Shown piece by piece: positions 22,873 to 41,835 of a DNA stretch of 64,000 nucleotides. The first letter of the stretch is position 1, and each line of letters begins with the position of its first letter. The translations under genes were made by a program, and so were the position numbers. The DNA comes from Litomosoides sigmodontis (Eukaryota; Nematoda; Chromadorea; Rhabditida; Onchocercidae), in NCBI GenBank assembly GCA_963070105.1, contig OY718806.1, positions 517,001-581,000 of the forward strand, given 5' to 3'. A model generated the notes under the pieces. It worked only from the letters and a program-made list of their open reading frames with translations. It was not told the DNA's origin and made no database searches.

Positions 22873-25800
22873 TCAATCTTCTTCACTGTCAGCTTTCCTT
22901 TTGATTTCATCCAAAAAACTGTCGAAAATCTTTTGATTGTTTTTAAACTGCTCCAACTAAAAGTAAGAAAGTTTACATACAGTTGAAATGATTAACCACA
23001 ATCATGGGATCTTAAAATATTTTAAACAAAAACAACTAAAACCAATCACTATCACGACTATGGAATTTGCCCGCACACTATTTTTGTGTTCAAAACGTAA
23101 CTGTGTCATATATGCGGAAAAAAGTATTGCTATGCCAATTTTTATGTTGTTCGATTAACCCACCAGCTCACTACGCTTCGGTAATCAGGCTTTGAATATT
23201 TAGCACATAGCGCTCTTTACCGGTAATATGTTATAACTTTTTCTGATGCATACACTCACATTCCAACTTTAGCATCCGGCATTACGTAAGTCCGAATCTC
23301 AATCGAAACAGTAGGAAATATTTTACAAGATATTACGAAATGACCTCATGTCCTTTCTTTTCTTTCTTATTTTCAAAAAATTTACCAATTCAGGAATTAC
23401 AGACGTGCTGTCGATCTGAAATGAAAGATGAGTCGGAGCCGACCTACACTGTTTCATGAACTCGCCTAAACCATCCGTCAAACTTTCGCTGCTTCCAAAT
23501 GCCACCTGAAACAGAATTGCATGAGACACTAATAAAACAAAATTTCATTTTATGCTTTCTAGCTAGAAAATTCCAAGCACATGAATATGGTGAAAAAATT
23601 CAAAAAATAGTTTCCTCCTTCCCAATGCCAATTTCACAAATTTTAGAATACCTTGACATAACTGCCATCGCTACTTGTCAAATCATCATCGTCATCGCTC
23701 TGCACCTCCGTTTCTTGAGCAGAATCGTCTAATTTCGCACTTACTCCATTATTCATAAGATTTACCCCAGAAGGAACAGTTGCACACTGATGCATACGAC
23801 TAGGTGCACTTGGTGCAAAACATGTTGAACCGGAAGTCACAAGAGTACGTGATGGTGATGGAGAATGAACTAAAATAATTAACGCCATTAATAAAAATTT
23901 TGTATGAACACATAACTGTGAAGGAAGCATATAAACTCATGCCTCTCCTTTCATTAATTCTTATTGAGTGATTTTATTTTTGATGATTGCACAAAAAGAA
24001 CTAACTGGGAGAAGATTTTGGTGTTATCTTGTCGCTATCCTCAAGTGCTCCTAGAAATCCTTGATCTGGAATTGGATCACTCGTAGCTGTGGTCAGCAAA
24101 GTTGAAAATGGAAATGAGTGGGTCCTTGATCGGTTTTTCTAGAACAAAAAATTATTCATCCGTTCGAGAAAGGAACTGTAATAAACTTATCAAACTTTAT
24201 TTTACTTCAACTTTTTGCTAATGTTAATAGAATCAAATTAATGTATCAAACATAATTCACTTCGGCTTTTACTGTCACAATGCATTCACAAACAGAACAT
24301 ACCATCGATGCCAATCGATGGGGCAAACTTGAGCTATATGGCTGATCGCTGCTCCTATCTAGGCCTAAAAATAATCCATTCGATATTTCCTCAGGTTCTG
24401 TATAACCATGATAAGCTCATAAATTATGAATTCGATATCTCAGTTAAAAACTTCTTAGATCGCTCTTACCAAAGATATTTTCATCGCTGCACACATCACC
24501 ACGACAGCAGGCATCATCGGAACAAGATCGAGAATGGCCCATATGAAAATGTACACGCCGTGAAGGGGTTTCTAACATTAATTTGTCAATCTTTTCCTAG
24601 AAATTTCAAACTCAGTTACAAATAAACTGACAGTGACATAACTGTACACTGCATTAAATCGTTATTTAATCCTTCGTCATGTCTTTAAGCATTAGGTTTG
24701 CCATTTCATTGAAAAATTTTCAAAAATTCACCTGTTTAGCAGGATTAATGCTGAAAATGTTGGTACCGTTTGAAACCGGACTACCTGGTTCAACTTCACA
24801 ACCACGAACAGGAACAGGACCGAATGGAATCAACATTGGGACATCCATATCTACGCTAGAGTGATGTTCATTGGTGCCCGTATTCTCCGGTGCAACCACG
24901 GTGTTTACCATTTCCTGCGTCGATGTACTGGAATTAAAAAAAAAACACTATAGTAGATTTATTTCAAGAAAGTGCGTAAATTATGGAGCAATCTGTAAAA
25001 TCTATGCAGAACCTGCTAGCTGGTCTAGAAAACTAAGATCTAGAATGTCACGAGACGAAAAAACTGAAAGAAGTCCTTGATGTCAAGCAATCTAAATTCT
25101 TCGCGTATAATAAGAATCACTATCCTAACTCACGTGTAAAGATACAACACTTCCAGCAGTAGCGTTACAATTAAGTTGCAATAGTAAAACGCTATCGTGG
25201 GAAAAATTTAGTAGTTTACCGATCAATTTCCATTTTTGTACGATACAGTAGATCAACAGAAAATCCACCAAATGGAGATGTTACCAGGCCGATACGAACT
25301 TTCTTTTGTTCTTCTCCTAAGTCCATTTCTGGCTCTTTTTCGTAAACCTTAAACATTAAACACTTGTACTTCATGAAGACATGAAGACAGTAGTTGTTTG
25401 TACGAATGCTTCAATTTTACAGTAAATAATTTTACAACAAAATTTAAGCAACTCATACTCGGTACATAATAATGAAAGTGTCAGAGCCTTGTTTGCGAAC
25501 ATAGTAACGATAGGCTGGGGTCATTCGTGACGCTACAATTGCTGATTTCAAAAGCGTCCCTAGCTGATGGTATAATTCGGTCCTTACGTTTACGTTTCCA
25601 TCAATTAATCCTGACTCATACCGGACACACCTGAAAAATAACACGGTTAATGATACACTCACTGATCACCACAAATTAGCTTGCTCGAATAAGTCAAGTG
25701 ACTTTCTCTAAACAGTAAAATATGAATTCAAATAATTCTTGTATGTAAATCTAAATTCCAGTTAATTCATCCCGTACAGATATTTTCCCTCCTCTGTCAC

Positions 25801-26357
25801 AAGACTAACAAAAGTCATCTGGAAGCAAATACAAAACGCGACATACCATGATTCCAAAGGTAGGACATCACCATCAGCAGTATGAAGAAGAAAATCCAAC
25901 GTGAAACAGTTAGCGCTCGGAGGATATCTACAAAAATGAAAACAAAACAAGGAAAGAGCCAAGTGGGATTCAACTTCAATATACAAAAAAAACTAAAAAT
26001 TGAAAGGAAATGCGGTAGTTCTAAAAGTGCTAACTTTGTAACGCTTGTGCGTAACTGCGCAGCCACTTCACCTAGTTCATCAATTCGTACACTGAACCAA
26101 TCAATAGGGTCTGGTAACACGCTACATGACTGTACTATCAGCTGACCAAGACGTGACTGAACCAATGCTTGGACCTCAAACAGAATTTTATTTTAATATC
26201 TCAAGTTACTCCCCATTTTCTACAATAATATTAAAGTATCTGGACATAATCCAGAACATCCTAAATAATAAAGATCACTTACCAAACGGGTTGTGAAGAA
26301 TTTGCCAAATTTAACGAATTCTCGATATGATTTGGAGCACGTCGCTGAATCGCTCAT
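22873..26357 (-). CDS. atg-13: autophagy protein ATG13 (EPG-1), HORMA-domain subunit of the ULK/UNC-51 complex
   Basis: Ten exons on the minus strand: 26357-26283, 26174-26035, 25927-25847, 25630-25459, 25347-25220, 24927-24732, 24138-24006, 23869-23652, 23505-23386, 22956-22873 (448 aa, TGA stop). All phases fit. The N-terminal HORMA domain (about residues 10-195) is recognised by VQSRLGQLIVQSC, IDWFSVRIDELGEV, LESWCVRYESG, LYHQLGTLLKSAIVASRMTP followed by AYRYYVRKQGSD, and the strand VRIGLVTSPFGGFSVDLLYR. These follow metazoan ATG13 (LLKSLL-I-RVTPAYR--RKQG). The middle is low-complexity and Ser/Pro-rich, and includes the acidic stretch SDDDDDLTSSDGSY. The C-terminus (VAFGSSESLTDGLGEFMKQC ... 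IFDSFLDEI) matches the conserved ATG13 tail. It scaffolds the UNC-51/ULK kinase complex that starts autophagosome formation. It is divergent from the DRAM homologue next door. Confidence 0.88.
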
Positions 26358-27447
26358 GCTAAAAGTTTTGCATTTCATATTATGGACAGAAATTCGTCAA
26401 ATAATATCAGGACACGCAGAACTTAATATGCGGCTCTGGTTACACGGACCATGTGACCGTGAAATACAATCTTATAGAAAACCTTTCAGAAAATCAAGCA
26501 CAGTTGAATCAAGGCTATGCAGTTCGGCTTTGCCATAGTATACTTTCCTCACAAAGTGTTTGATAGCCTGGAAGTTAATGCCTTATAGCAAAAAAACTTC
26601 ATTGAAATTAATTGAAAAACAGAACTGTAGAAAAAAGTATTCCGGACAAACATAACCATTCAGCAGTCAAGAATTGAAATGAAATTAAGATGACAATGTC
26701 TCGTCTTCAGCAAGATAAAATTAAACAATTCATACATTAATATAACGTGTAGTAGAAAAAAAATCTTCATTCAACAAATAATAACACAGCACCTCAACTT
26801 TTTTAAAATCTTCAAAATTTTCGCCAAAACTGTGCTCGATATGGTGAAGTGAGGGCGAGCCACTAGCTAAATTTAAAATGTGAAGGAATTGGTATCGTGA
26901 CCGTACAAGTACACCTCCGATGGAGATTACGGTGATGTACGCCTGTAAGTAAGAATGCTTGTACATAACCTACTGGAGATAACCGAGTGATGAAGCTCAG
27001 ATTAGAACCAAATGACTGACTGACATTTCAATCATTTCGATAGAATATGAAAATGCACGGTGTACTTCAAATTTGCAAAAAAATTTAAAATAGCTTGAGC
27101 GGCTTTTAAGCTGTTCCAGCTAACCAGTTCTTGGATTGCCACTACTGTTGGAAAGTCAATTCAAGTACTTCACAGGCTCCCACAGGTCTCGTCGTCGTTA
27201 CCTCGTCCACTAGTATCGTACGTGCATTGTGTTCGTACGAACTTTACTATGCATAAGAGCGAATTTTCGCAAGCGACTCTCAGAGGCGCTTTATGTGATT
27301 TCAGCATGCGCAGAGTTTACTACAGAAGTATGTGGGGAAGGCTATTAACAATTGTGTTTCCCATTAGTCAGGAGTCTATGACTGAGTTTCGTCAAACTTA
27401 GTTTTCATTGTTTCAGAAACGGAAGAAGAGTGGCAAGAATAGAGGAA
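26358..27447. promoter_or_regulatory. shared upstream region of atg-13 (-) and the DRAM homologue (+)
   Basis: This is the 1.09-kb space between two divergent start codons. On the DRAM side an acceptor-like CATTGTTTCAG ends at 27416, 32 nt before the ATG, and is a likely spliced-leader site. An M-box/E-box-like CATGTGAC lies at 26450-26457, about 93 bp upstream of the atg-13 ATG. MiT/TFE factors such as HLH-30/TFEB bind related CLEAR and M-box sites, but one such octamer is weak evidence. The open frames inside lack family similarity. Confidence 0.4.
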
Positions 27448-29943
27448 ATGTTACAACTTGGCTTTCTTGCTGCGGGCCATCTTCCCATCTTTTTTGCAAT
27501 GTTTTTCACATTGATGTTAAGTAAGTTCCGAGATTTTTCACCGTTCTCGCTTTACATTTTGATCATCTTTCCGGTTTTTCCGTTATCCCTAGATATTGTG
27601 AATGTGAATGGTTGTAGGTGCATCCTATGTGTTGGCAGTATGGCAAGGTGATGTAGACCCAGTTTTTCCATATATTTCGTCTTCCGGAGATCATCGTCCA
27701 GAGTCGTGTTTCTTTAGTATGATGCTCAATTTGTGCTCGTTCCTGATAATGCTTATTATTTATTTAAGGTATTTAATTATAGATTGATTCGATTTCAACA
27801 TGGTTTCTGAAATAAATATGGTTGAAATTGGGAAGTGATTGGTGAACTAAACTTTGGAATTCCTTGAACTGTCGTGTAGTTCATAAGGTTGAATATGTTG
27901 AGGAATTTTAATTCAGGGTACAAATGAAGGCATTGATGAAGGAAGGATGTACTGATATTTATAACGGTCAGTTTGTGAAGTCCGTTATTTGAGGTAAAGA
28001 AGGTGTGTGTGTTCATGGTAAGAGCTAGGATGAGGTGGTTAGAAAAAAAGATCCACAAAAAGGAAAGAATAATTTTATATACCTTTAAAAGGTGCTCTTG
28101 TAGATTAAATATTGATATCTAAATATATTATAAAATAGAGGGATGATATTACTGTAAATCTTATCCGAAGACGGAAATAGAGTACTTGGAATTACCAAAG
28201 TTTCCCTGCATTGTATATTTTGGGTAGTATTGCATTTATGTTGTGTAAAATAAATTATTATACAGAAAAATTTCGTAGGTACTTGCTAGTAGTTGAATTG
28301 AATCGTGACTCTGACCGTCTACTAAAACGTTTGAATGTTTTTACATACGCTATTGGCATGATTGGTGGCGTTGGGATGTTCGTTGTCGCAAATTTTCAAG
28401 TAATTTTGTTTTTTTACAATATTCCAAGGAAATTTGGTTTTTTCAAATATTCTTTCTCATCCAATTATCAACTATTATATGACCAATAATGTATTTGAGG
28501 TGCTCATCTCACTCCATTGAAGATTTTTTTCTCTATCTATACGATAGACAACTCTAGACAAATGGAAATTAACAAACTGTCACAGTTTAAGTTATAAAAA
28601 ATTAACGCAATAAAATATTCAGGAAACAGTATTGCGTCATAAGTAGTTTTGTGTGACGTTATCACTTATTTCAAAACTTAATTGGAATCAACTAGATTAA
28701 AATCCAAAAAAACAATACTCGAAGCTGAGTTTTATTAAAAAACTTTTTCTAGGAATCTGCTGTTATTACAGTACATTTAACGGGGGCGTTTTTATGTTTT
28801 GGATGCGGCTGTTTTTATATGCTTTTACAATTTTGCCTTACCGTATATATGTACCCATTATACAACAGCCGTCGGATTGGTTTTATCCGTGGTGCAATAG
28901 CATTATGTGCCATACTCTGCTTCATCACAGGTTGTACTTTCTCATGATTGCTTACTTTCGTTTTGTTAGGGATGACACTAACGTAGTAAAGATTTGTCCA
29001 GAGGCTTCACATATAACGCTGAAATTGAGAAATAAAAGAACGTTGACGAAAATAACATTATTGTTTGAATATTTTTAGTTGTTTCTTTCGGTATAGCTGC
29101 ATCAAAAGAATTCCACAAACATTATCCCGATTTACCTACACCAAGGCCGTGGTCTAGGAAAGCAAATCAGCCGGTAAGATTTCTTCTATTAGAATTTTTT
29201 TATCAGTATAGGATATTTTCAATGATTAGTTCTGTTTCAACTGATTTGAGCATGAGAGATGTAAAGGACAGTAATATGGAAGAGGAATGACAGATCGTTG
29301 AAAGCTGTCCGAACAAGTGTTATTTCATGTTCAACTAAATCTAGGTTTTCTGGAGTTCCTTTGGTTAAAATGATGGTTTTAAATGAGTGATTTCATAGTT
29401 ACCGTCAAAAACTTGTTTAAGAGATCATTGAACATTATTTTCTTATAATCATTGGGTACAAATTTTGTAATTCGCAGTTATTAAATACTTGTAAGGAAAA
29501 TAATTCTACCTGCTATTCTTTTAGTGTCTTAGTGTATTTTCAGGGTTATAAACTTCACTGTGTTTCTGCTATTGCTGAGTGGTGTTTAGCGGTATGCAAT
29601 GTGTTATTTATATTGAGGTATATTTCATATCTTTAACAGTTTCAGATCATCTCCTGTAGTGCAAAAAACGCTTGAAGGAGCGCTTTCCTTTTTCCTTTGA
29701 ATCTTGCCACTTTACAATTTTTCCATAATTTAATGCAATGTACGGTTCCGTCAGAGTCACTCTAACATTTTAAGTCAGAGTCATTTTTCTCTATTATAAA
29801 CGATTATGATAATGAATATTCCTTGCAGCTTCTCTCGCGATTTTGAGAAACTTCGTGTTGAATTAAGTGTGGAGCTGTTAGTTTCTCACTTGAGTCACAG
29901 TCCATTGTGGCGCTCCGCTGCCGATCTCACTTCACCATACTGA
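27448..29943 (+). CDS. DRAM/TMEM150 (Frag1/DRAM/Sfk1) family multi-pass membrane protein
   Basis: Seven exons: 27448-27520, 27618-27768, 28279-28399, 28753-28930, 29079-29173, 29544-29617, 29829-29943 (268 aa, TGA stop); all phases agree. The length equals human DRAM2 (about 266 aa). Diagnostic parts are HLPIFFAMFFTLML (TM1), SYVLAVWQGDVDPVFPYISS followed by GDHRPESCFF (the conserved first loop), YLLVVELNRDSDRLLKRLN, ESAVITVHLTGAFLCFGCG, PLYNSRRIGFIRGAIALCAI, a loop with HKHYPDLPTPRPWSR, and a last membrane pass in CVSAIAEWCLAVCNVLFIL. About six membrane segments are expected. DRAM proteins sit in lysosomal or other membranes and promote autophagy in vertebrates; the exact role here is inferred from the family. 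It lies head to head with atg-13. Confidence 0.87.
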
Positions 29944-32156
29944 TGATGAAAATGCTTGTGTATGTATAGAAATTATTGCTTTTGTTTATTTTGGGGAAAA
30001 ATGCTAAGTGTATTTGATTCACAAATCAGTGAATATATTGCAATTTGAATTCGAATTGAGCCCCATGAGATATCTTGTGATATAATTGGAAACAACAGGG
30101 TAGATTCATTATGTACAATATATTTTGACGGAAGTTTGAAACGGTTCTGGATGGCGTCGTCACCTGTTGAATGGCTTAAGTAAATCGCTGGTGAAGAAAT
30201 CAATGAATGAACTGAAAATGTTGATTTCTTGGCTGACTTCTTTACTTTTTTTCCGATGTGTGGCCGTAATAGGTTTGTTATTGCGTCAACTCCAAGCTGA
30301 ATGAATTGAGTGAATAGTTGCAATCATTGCATGCGATCGGAATTTATTTGCTTGATGACAATAGTTACCCTTAAGCTTTCTCGGATCCATTTTCACACTT
30401 TCCTACTCGAGCTTTTGTATAACATTTTTATAGTTTCGATGGCAACTTTTGCAACATTCGGTATAAAAAAGTGCTGTAAAATTGTAAAATAGTGTAGGGA
30501 GCTTTTAACTCTGTTTTACTTTGCTTGACTTTTATTTATTTAAAGTCATGCCTTGAGATCACTTTTCTGCTAAACATGTAAGGTTCAAAGGGCCAAAATC
30601 ATACCAGTCCAGGAAATTTATATTTCAGCGAGTTCTGCTTATTATTTTTATTGTTACTAGTTTTTTTTTAATATCATTGCTTCTTACATATAATGAAAAC
30701 TAAACGTTGTTCATAGTTTTTATAATTCATGTGTTTTTAAAAGGAGCCGGTATACACGCATTTGAAAATTGACGCGTTATATTAATTTCACCGATCTCTT
30801 TGAAACACTGTTTAATCTATCTACCTATATATATTCGATTAGCTTTACATTGACAATGTTCAAAATATCGGAAATTTTTTTTCAAGGAAGCTTCCAGTGA
30901 TTGAGGAGCAGAGCGTCTTTCATACAGTTCATCCATTAAAAGTATTTGTCAGTAGGCATCAATGATTAATTTGAACCAGCTATTCAACCTTACAGTAGTC
31001 ATTCTCCAGTAAAGGAATAGAGTGCCTTGCAAATGGAAGTAAACTTTTTTTTATCGTCGCAAATATTGACGAAAGACCAGTTTTTTTGATAGGGATAGCC
31101 ATTGGAGTACTTCTGAAGTTTGAGAACTGATAGTTTATAGCACCTAGTCTGCAGTGGAGCAAGGTATGTCACTAGATGAATTCTTTGGTTTTATTCTGAG
31201 CTATACTTTACAATACATCTTTTACAATTCTGCATGTTTGGTGCGCAAACCAAAAGAATCAGTTGATGATTTCCGAGAAACAATTTTTTAAATAGCTGAA
31301 ATGAAGTGCTTGGAGCATGTATTGTTATCGGGCAGATCTCCGATATACTTTCATATTCATTTCGTTTTACTTTTTTTAATTTTTATTGTCTTGCAGAGTT
31401 ATAACCCTTAATCAAAAAAAGACATGCAATCCAAAAAAGTTTCGCCATAAATACTGTATGGAAGCGTCATGTAGATATGGTCCTAACAGCAATACTTGAT
31501 GATTACTAGTTCTATGGGTGTGAATGGTAGGACATGAAAGAAACCAATAGTTTCTCGAGACCTATTTTTGCATGTCTTCATTGGATGAAGACATATAGCA
31601 TTTCAAAAATTCGGAGTTTTCGAGGGAACCGTATGGGAAGCATGATTCCCTCAAGAAGTCTAAAGTAGGGAGTGGAATTTCTGATTATGCTAAAAAACAA
31701 AGTCCAAAATAAATTTTTTACAATAAAGATCGAATTATACTGCTGATATCTGGGTGTTCTTAACAGAAACAATTGAACTTTTGACAAAATCCTAGCTATC
31801 GCACAAGGATTAAACTCCTATTTGTTGCTGAATATCAAAACATCGTTAACAACTAAATATGCGGCTTTCTATAAAACCCTTCTGTAAATTTCAGTCTAAT
31901 TATTGCCTCTATTATTCGCCCGTTCTAAACTTTGCATGTTTTGTGTATAAAACAAGAGTTACACTTAACCATTGGTGCGGTCATGTATCTCAAAGCTAAA
32001 TGGAGCAAAACGAATCAATTCACATATAGATAATGTAAGCAGCAAGTGATAGGAGGTATAAATAACCAGAAGAAAAACTTTCAAATCATTGTAAACAGTA
32101 AAGAACTATCTATAAACAGTTTATTTACATCAGTCTTATAACACACGTACTAAATA
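29944..32156. other. convergent intergenic gap, no supported gene
   Basis: It contains the 3' UTRs of the DRAM homologue (+) and the ETS factor (-). Frames such as 29973-30323 (-) and 31578-31787 (-) have no family similarity and no matching splice sites. No other element was recognised. Confidence 0.5.
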
Positions 32157-37653
<5,497 letters not shown>

Positions 37654-40053
37654 GCCTTTTATGAATGTCGCATATGTGTACGTAAGGACATTAGTCTTGT
37701 AGATAGATAACTTCGAAGATAATACGATAATGATCAGTTGTCATAACATTCTTCCCCTTCCTTTTTCAAATTTCACTTATTCATACATTCCATTTCTCTT
37801 CTACTGGATTTCTTCCTGAAAAGATATTTTTTGTGATAAAAAAACTCGTCGATTGCACTTGAATGGCTTCATTTTTGAGTAATGGTAATGACTGGAAAGT
37901 ACAAATTAGGAGAAACTGAAAAGTGGAACGACGAAATTTTCTAGAAAGAAAATGCTTTCCTTCCCTTATTCCTTTTGCCTTCTTTTCACCCAAAATTTCT
38001 ACCACTGATTACTATTCTTCTTAACGCTTTAGCGTCTACTGATCAGAATTCTGAAATATTTCTAATTTGAGCTTTCCGTTTCTCTTCTTATAGAACAGAG
38101 ATTCTCAGCAACCTTCCAAAATGCAAATTGTTTTGAGATATAAAAATATCAATAAATGATTAACAGTTTACAAATTGCTATTATAGATAGCTTTCGCAAC
38201 AAATAAATGGCGAAGTATTACAAGGATTGCTTAAAATATTATTTCACGGGAAAATAGGCATCGGCTTTAAATTACAGTTCCATGACAAGCATATATACAA
38301 TGTAGGTGATAATACAAATTTTAGATGATAATTCTACAGGAGAGTGATGAAAAGGAATTGGACTTCAGCAATAACAGGAGAGAGGAAGGACATAAGTAGC
38401 GTATGAGAGTTCCACGGGGAATTAGAATTCATGTTGGGTAATAATAATAAAATTATTATTACATGAAGAATTTTATACGATGTTATGTTACGCTTACCCC
38501 ATCATTGCTAGCTCGATTTCTTGAAAGCAAGGCTTCGAATTAAATGATAAAAAAATTGCGTAGTGGGGAGACAGTTTCCGCAGTTAGTTAGAAAAAGGCA
38601 ATTTTGTCAGTCGAAAGTTAGAATGATTTTAAATTAAAAACGAGCTATACAAAAAGTAATGGAGTCAAAGATGAAAGAAAAGGGGTGTAGGCAGAGACGG
38701 GGGGAAGACATATATATTCAATCTCATATTTTGTAAACCACCAAACCAATTATTGTTTAAATATAGTTAAACAAATTGAAATAAAAGGTGGAACAGAAGC
38801 TAAAATGTCATAGAGATGGTTCGTCGAAAGTGTGACGAAGCACTGACATGGTAAAAAGGGCGAGAGTTCCTGTTATTCAAAAATTTTCGAAAATAACTTC
38901 AACAGCATAATCCACATGTACTTATCTCGACTTCAAGACTTGTCCAAGCAGCTGCAAAATGGCGAGGAAGAATCAACGATTTTTGAGTACTTCTTTCCTC
39001 CTCTAACATCGAGACGGCGGTAATCAGTTGCTATCGAGAAACAAAAACTACTTAAACTACTAGCTACCTTCTTATGAAATTGAGGGAGCAAAAAAAAATT
39101 TCATCTATGAATTCCGTCCCCAACAATTTGCAGTCATTCTTCAGAATCTGTCTAGCTGGAAACTTGTTGGAGAGTATATTGAATACCCAAGAATCTTTCA
39201 AAGGATAGAAAAAATAGGAAGACGTCCGTTCTATTTGAAAAACATTTGCAATGCAAAAGATCGTTGGGGAGGGGAAAGGGAGAGGAGAGAGAGATATTTG
39301 CTGCCTTAAGTTAGCAGCAATGAAATTCTCAAGGTTCAAAGGAATGAGCTCTTTCCCCTGATATTATATCCACTTTTTCATGTTCTTCGTTTTCTTTTTT
39401 CTTTATCCATTTTTATCCCACGGCGGACTTCATCTTTTACGAGGGAAAGGAAGCCAATTGTACAGGGATGGAAAAGTCTTCGTGGTCACATCGCATTTTG
39501 GAAGAATTTTGGCATTAATTACAGGGAAAGAGAAAAGAGGTATATCTCTCAAAGTGATTATTCATCATGCTCAAATGCTAATTTTGAGATGACCTACTGG
39601 AGTGAAAGGGTCATCAGCGTGATGTACCCATGACGTTATCAAAAGAATAACAGATAAATATCTATCTCTGCATCGTCTCAGGTACAGACAAATCGCGAAC
39701 CAAGCAGAAATGAAAACAACAACAGTTGTGGTACTACAGTGCGCTCAAGTCGTACAGTACATGTCGCCCCGAAATGTACGACGATGAGACGGGCGAGTAC
39801 AGCAATGAAGTATTGTAATGGCGGGGCGTGCAGTCCACAGAGACGGCAGCGATGAAGGAAGCGAAGAGAAACGGTGGAAGAGATGGAAAACATCTGAACG
39901 AATGGAAGCGGAAAGAGATGACGGCGAAAACGAATGTCAATTTTGTTGAACTGTTTCCCCTTTCTTTTTCAAATTGACATGGATATCTTGATGTGTTCTC
40001 ACACGTATGCAACACACACAATATACCCAACATACATACATACATATGTCCTC

Positions 40054-40056
<3 letters not shown>

Positions 40057-40090
<34 letters not shown>
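40057..40090. repeat. (GT)n microsatellite
   Basis: About 17 uninterrupted GT units preceded by CATACATACATACATATG-type repeats. Noncoding. Confidence 0.85.
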
Positions 40091-40093
<3 letters not shown>

Positions 40094-40456
40094 GACACTT
40101 CTTACTTACTTACGTATGCACCAAAATAACAACTTGGAGGAGGGAGAAAAAGCAAAAATTAAGAAAAAAAAAGATGAAGGGACTGGTGGATTGCTATTTC
40201 GCAAGCAAAGACACTTATTTTAGGAAGGGCAGCGATCACCGTGTTGAACTGAGAATATAAAACAGAACCAAAAAAAGATAACCCAATAACTAACTAACTA
40301 ATCATTGCTACCACCATCATCATCAATACGACGACCACCCGCTCCCACATAGCGAATCAAGGATTCAATTCTCTGGCTCTGACCCTTTCACCCTTCTTTT
40401 CCCCTCCAACCACTCTCCTATCTCCTTTAAGCAAATAAACTTATATGCCATTGCTT

Positions 40457-40472
40457 CCCCCCCCCCCCCCCC
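40457..40472 (-). repeat. C16 run (G-run on the minus strand)
   Basis: Sixteen consecutive cytosines are followed by CTCTCCCC. This is a homopolymer that is also a likely sequencing-error site. Confidence 0.8.
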
Positions 40473-41784
40473 TCTCCCCATCCTACTTTTCAGTGGAGAT
40501 GCATCGACCGGCTTCGGAATACATATTGATTGCTTCAAATGATTACTTTTCGGTTTTTATTCGGTTGCTTTATTCTCATACCAACCAATGTTAACTCAAC
40601 TTTCCGGCCTCATTTTTCACTTCCCGTCCAAGCGATCACAACTGAGAGAACTCCTATCACGGTGCTTCTTCCCTTGCTTCTTACTCGTCCTCACTCCTCT
40701 AACTCCCCCACTTTGCCCATCTATCCTGTCACCTACTGCTTCCGCACATTTTTTTAAAGATACTGTTTATATACATACGCACGCGCACACACGCACACTT
40801 ACACATACAAAACACATAATCGTTTGCCGCTAGCTTCAGCAAACATGAAGGTAACGTAACACTGGTAAAATCACGCTTTTAATTCCAGGGAAAATCAAGA
40901 AGCTGAGAAGAGAACCGACTGTTTTGCCATAAGCTATTGTTGTGGTTATTTCTAACTTCCATCTCATATTTAATAATTCATTAATATTGTCACATTGTTT
41001 CATCGAGATTTCGGGATTGTTCCTTCCGCTTTTTTAGAAATATTTTGTGTCCAAAGTGTTTACAAAAAGATTATACGTCTGAATAAAGGTCGGACGCGTC
41101 CTAATACTAACAACGTATGCTGCATGCACGACATAACGCATTTATGATTGGAGCCGAAACATTTATTTCTGAATTTCATAAAACGCTCAACAATAAAAGT
41201 GCATTCGATAATAAAATAACGTTTTATACATGGAGAACGATTATAATACAGAATGTATTGTAACATGCAGAATATGTCGTTGATACCGCATATATTAAAT
41301 TTCGAAATGGCACATTTACATGCAGTAAACAGGGATACCAGTTACTTGTTTATTAAGTAATCTAAAATCGTGGCAGATAGAAAACTTCGAGAAATTTAAG
41401 AAATGCAGTAACACATAGAAGAGGAATGATGACCAAGCAGGAATAAAATCAGTAATTATGCAGCATAGTTTTAAGTTTGAAAAATCCAACAATTTTCAAA
41501 TTGAAGAATTGAGCTCACAAGGAGGAATAAGTTTAGTAATGTTATGAAATTTCTGCGCAGAGTGGTCGTTGTGATTATAAAATTAATAATTACTGACAGT
41601 AATAAGATAAAGAGACGAACAGGTAAGTAAGGGTTTTCAACAAATCGGTCATAGGAAACAAAATATAATTTTAACCAAACTCTGCAAATTTAAGTAGGAA
41701 TGCAAATTAGGCACCGCGGCCTATGGAAAACTGAATAAATAAATGGAAAACAATCCAATAACAATTCAATAGTCATACTTACAG

Positions 41785-41826
41785 ATACGACCATTGTAAT
41801 ACGACCATTGTAATACGACCATTGTA
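41785..41826. repeat. three tandem copies of a 14-bp unit just after the tetraspanin stop codon
   Basis: The unit ATACGACCATTGTA is repeated three times exactly. It lies in the 3' UTR of the minus-strand tetraspanin gene, 10 bp beyond its stop codon, and is followed in the transcribed sense by a good donor-like GTAAGT. Confidence 0.85.
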
Positions 41827-41835
41827 CACAGTAAA

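Larger units (their letters stand above)
37654..41835. other. gene-poor stretch upstream of the ETS gene; probably holds its missing 5' exon
   Basis: About 4.2 kb between the first detected exon of the ETS factor and the 3' end of the tetraspanin gene, both on the minus strand. A first coding exon of the ETS gene with its ATG should lie here, but I could not single one out. The stretch contains a GT repeat (about 40057-40090), a 16-base C-run (40457-40472) and other pyrimidine-rich patches. No other gene was supported. Confidence 0.45.

Noticed and set aside
39735..40045. 103-residue minus-strand frame near the GT repeat
   Set aside because: Tested as a first exon for the ETS gene; no compatible donor or similarity was found.
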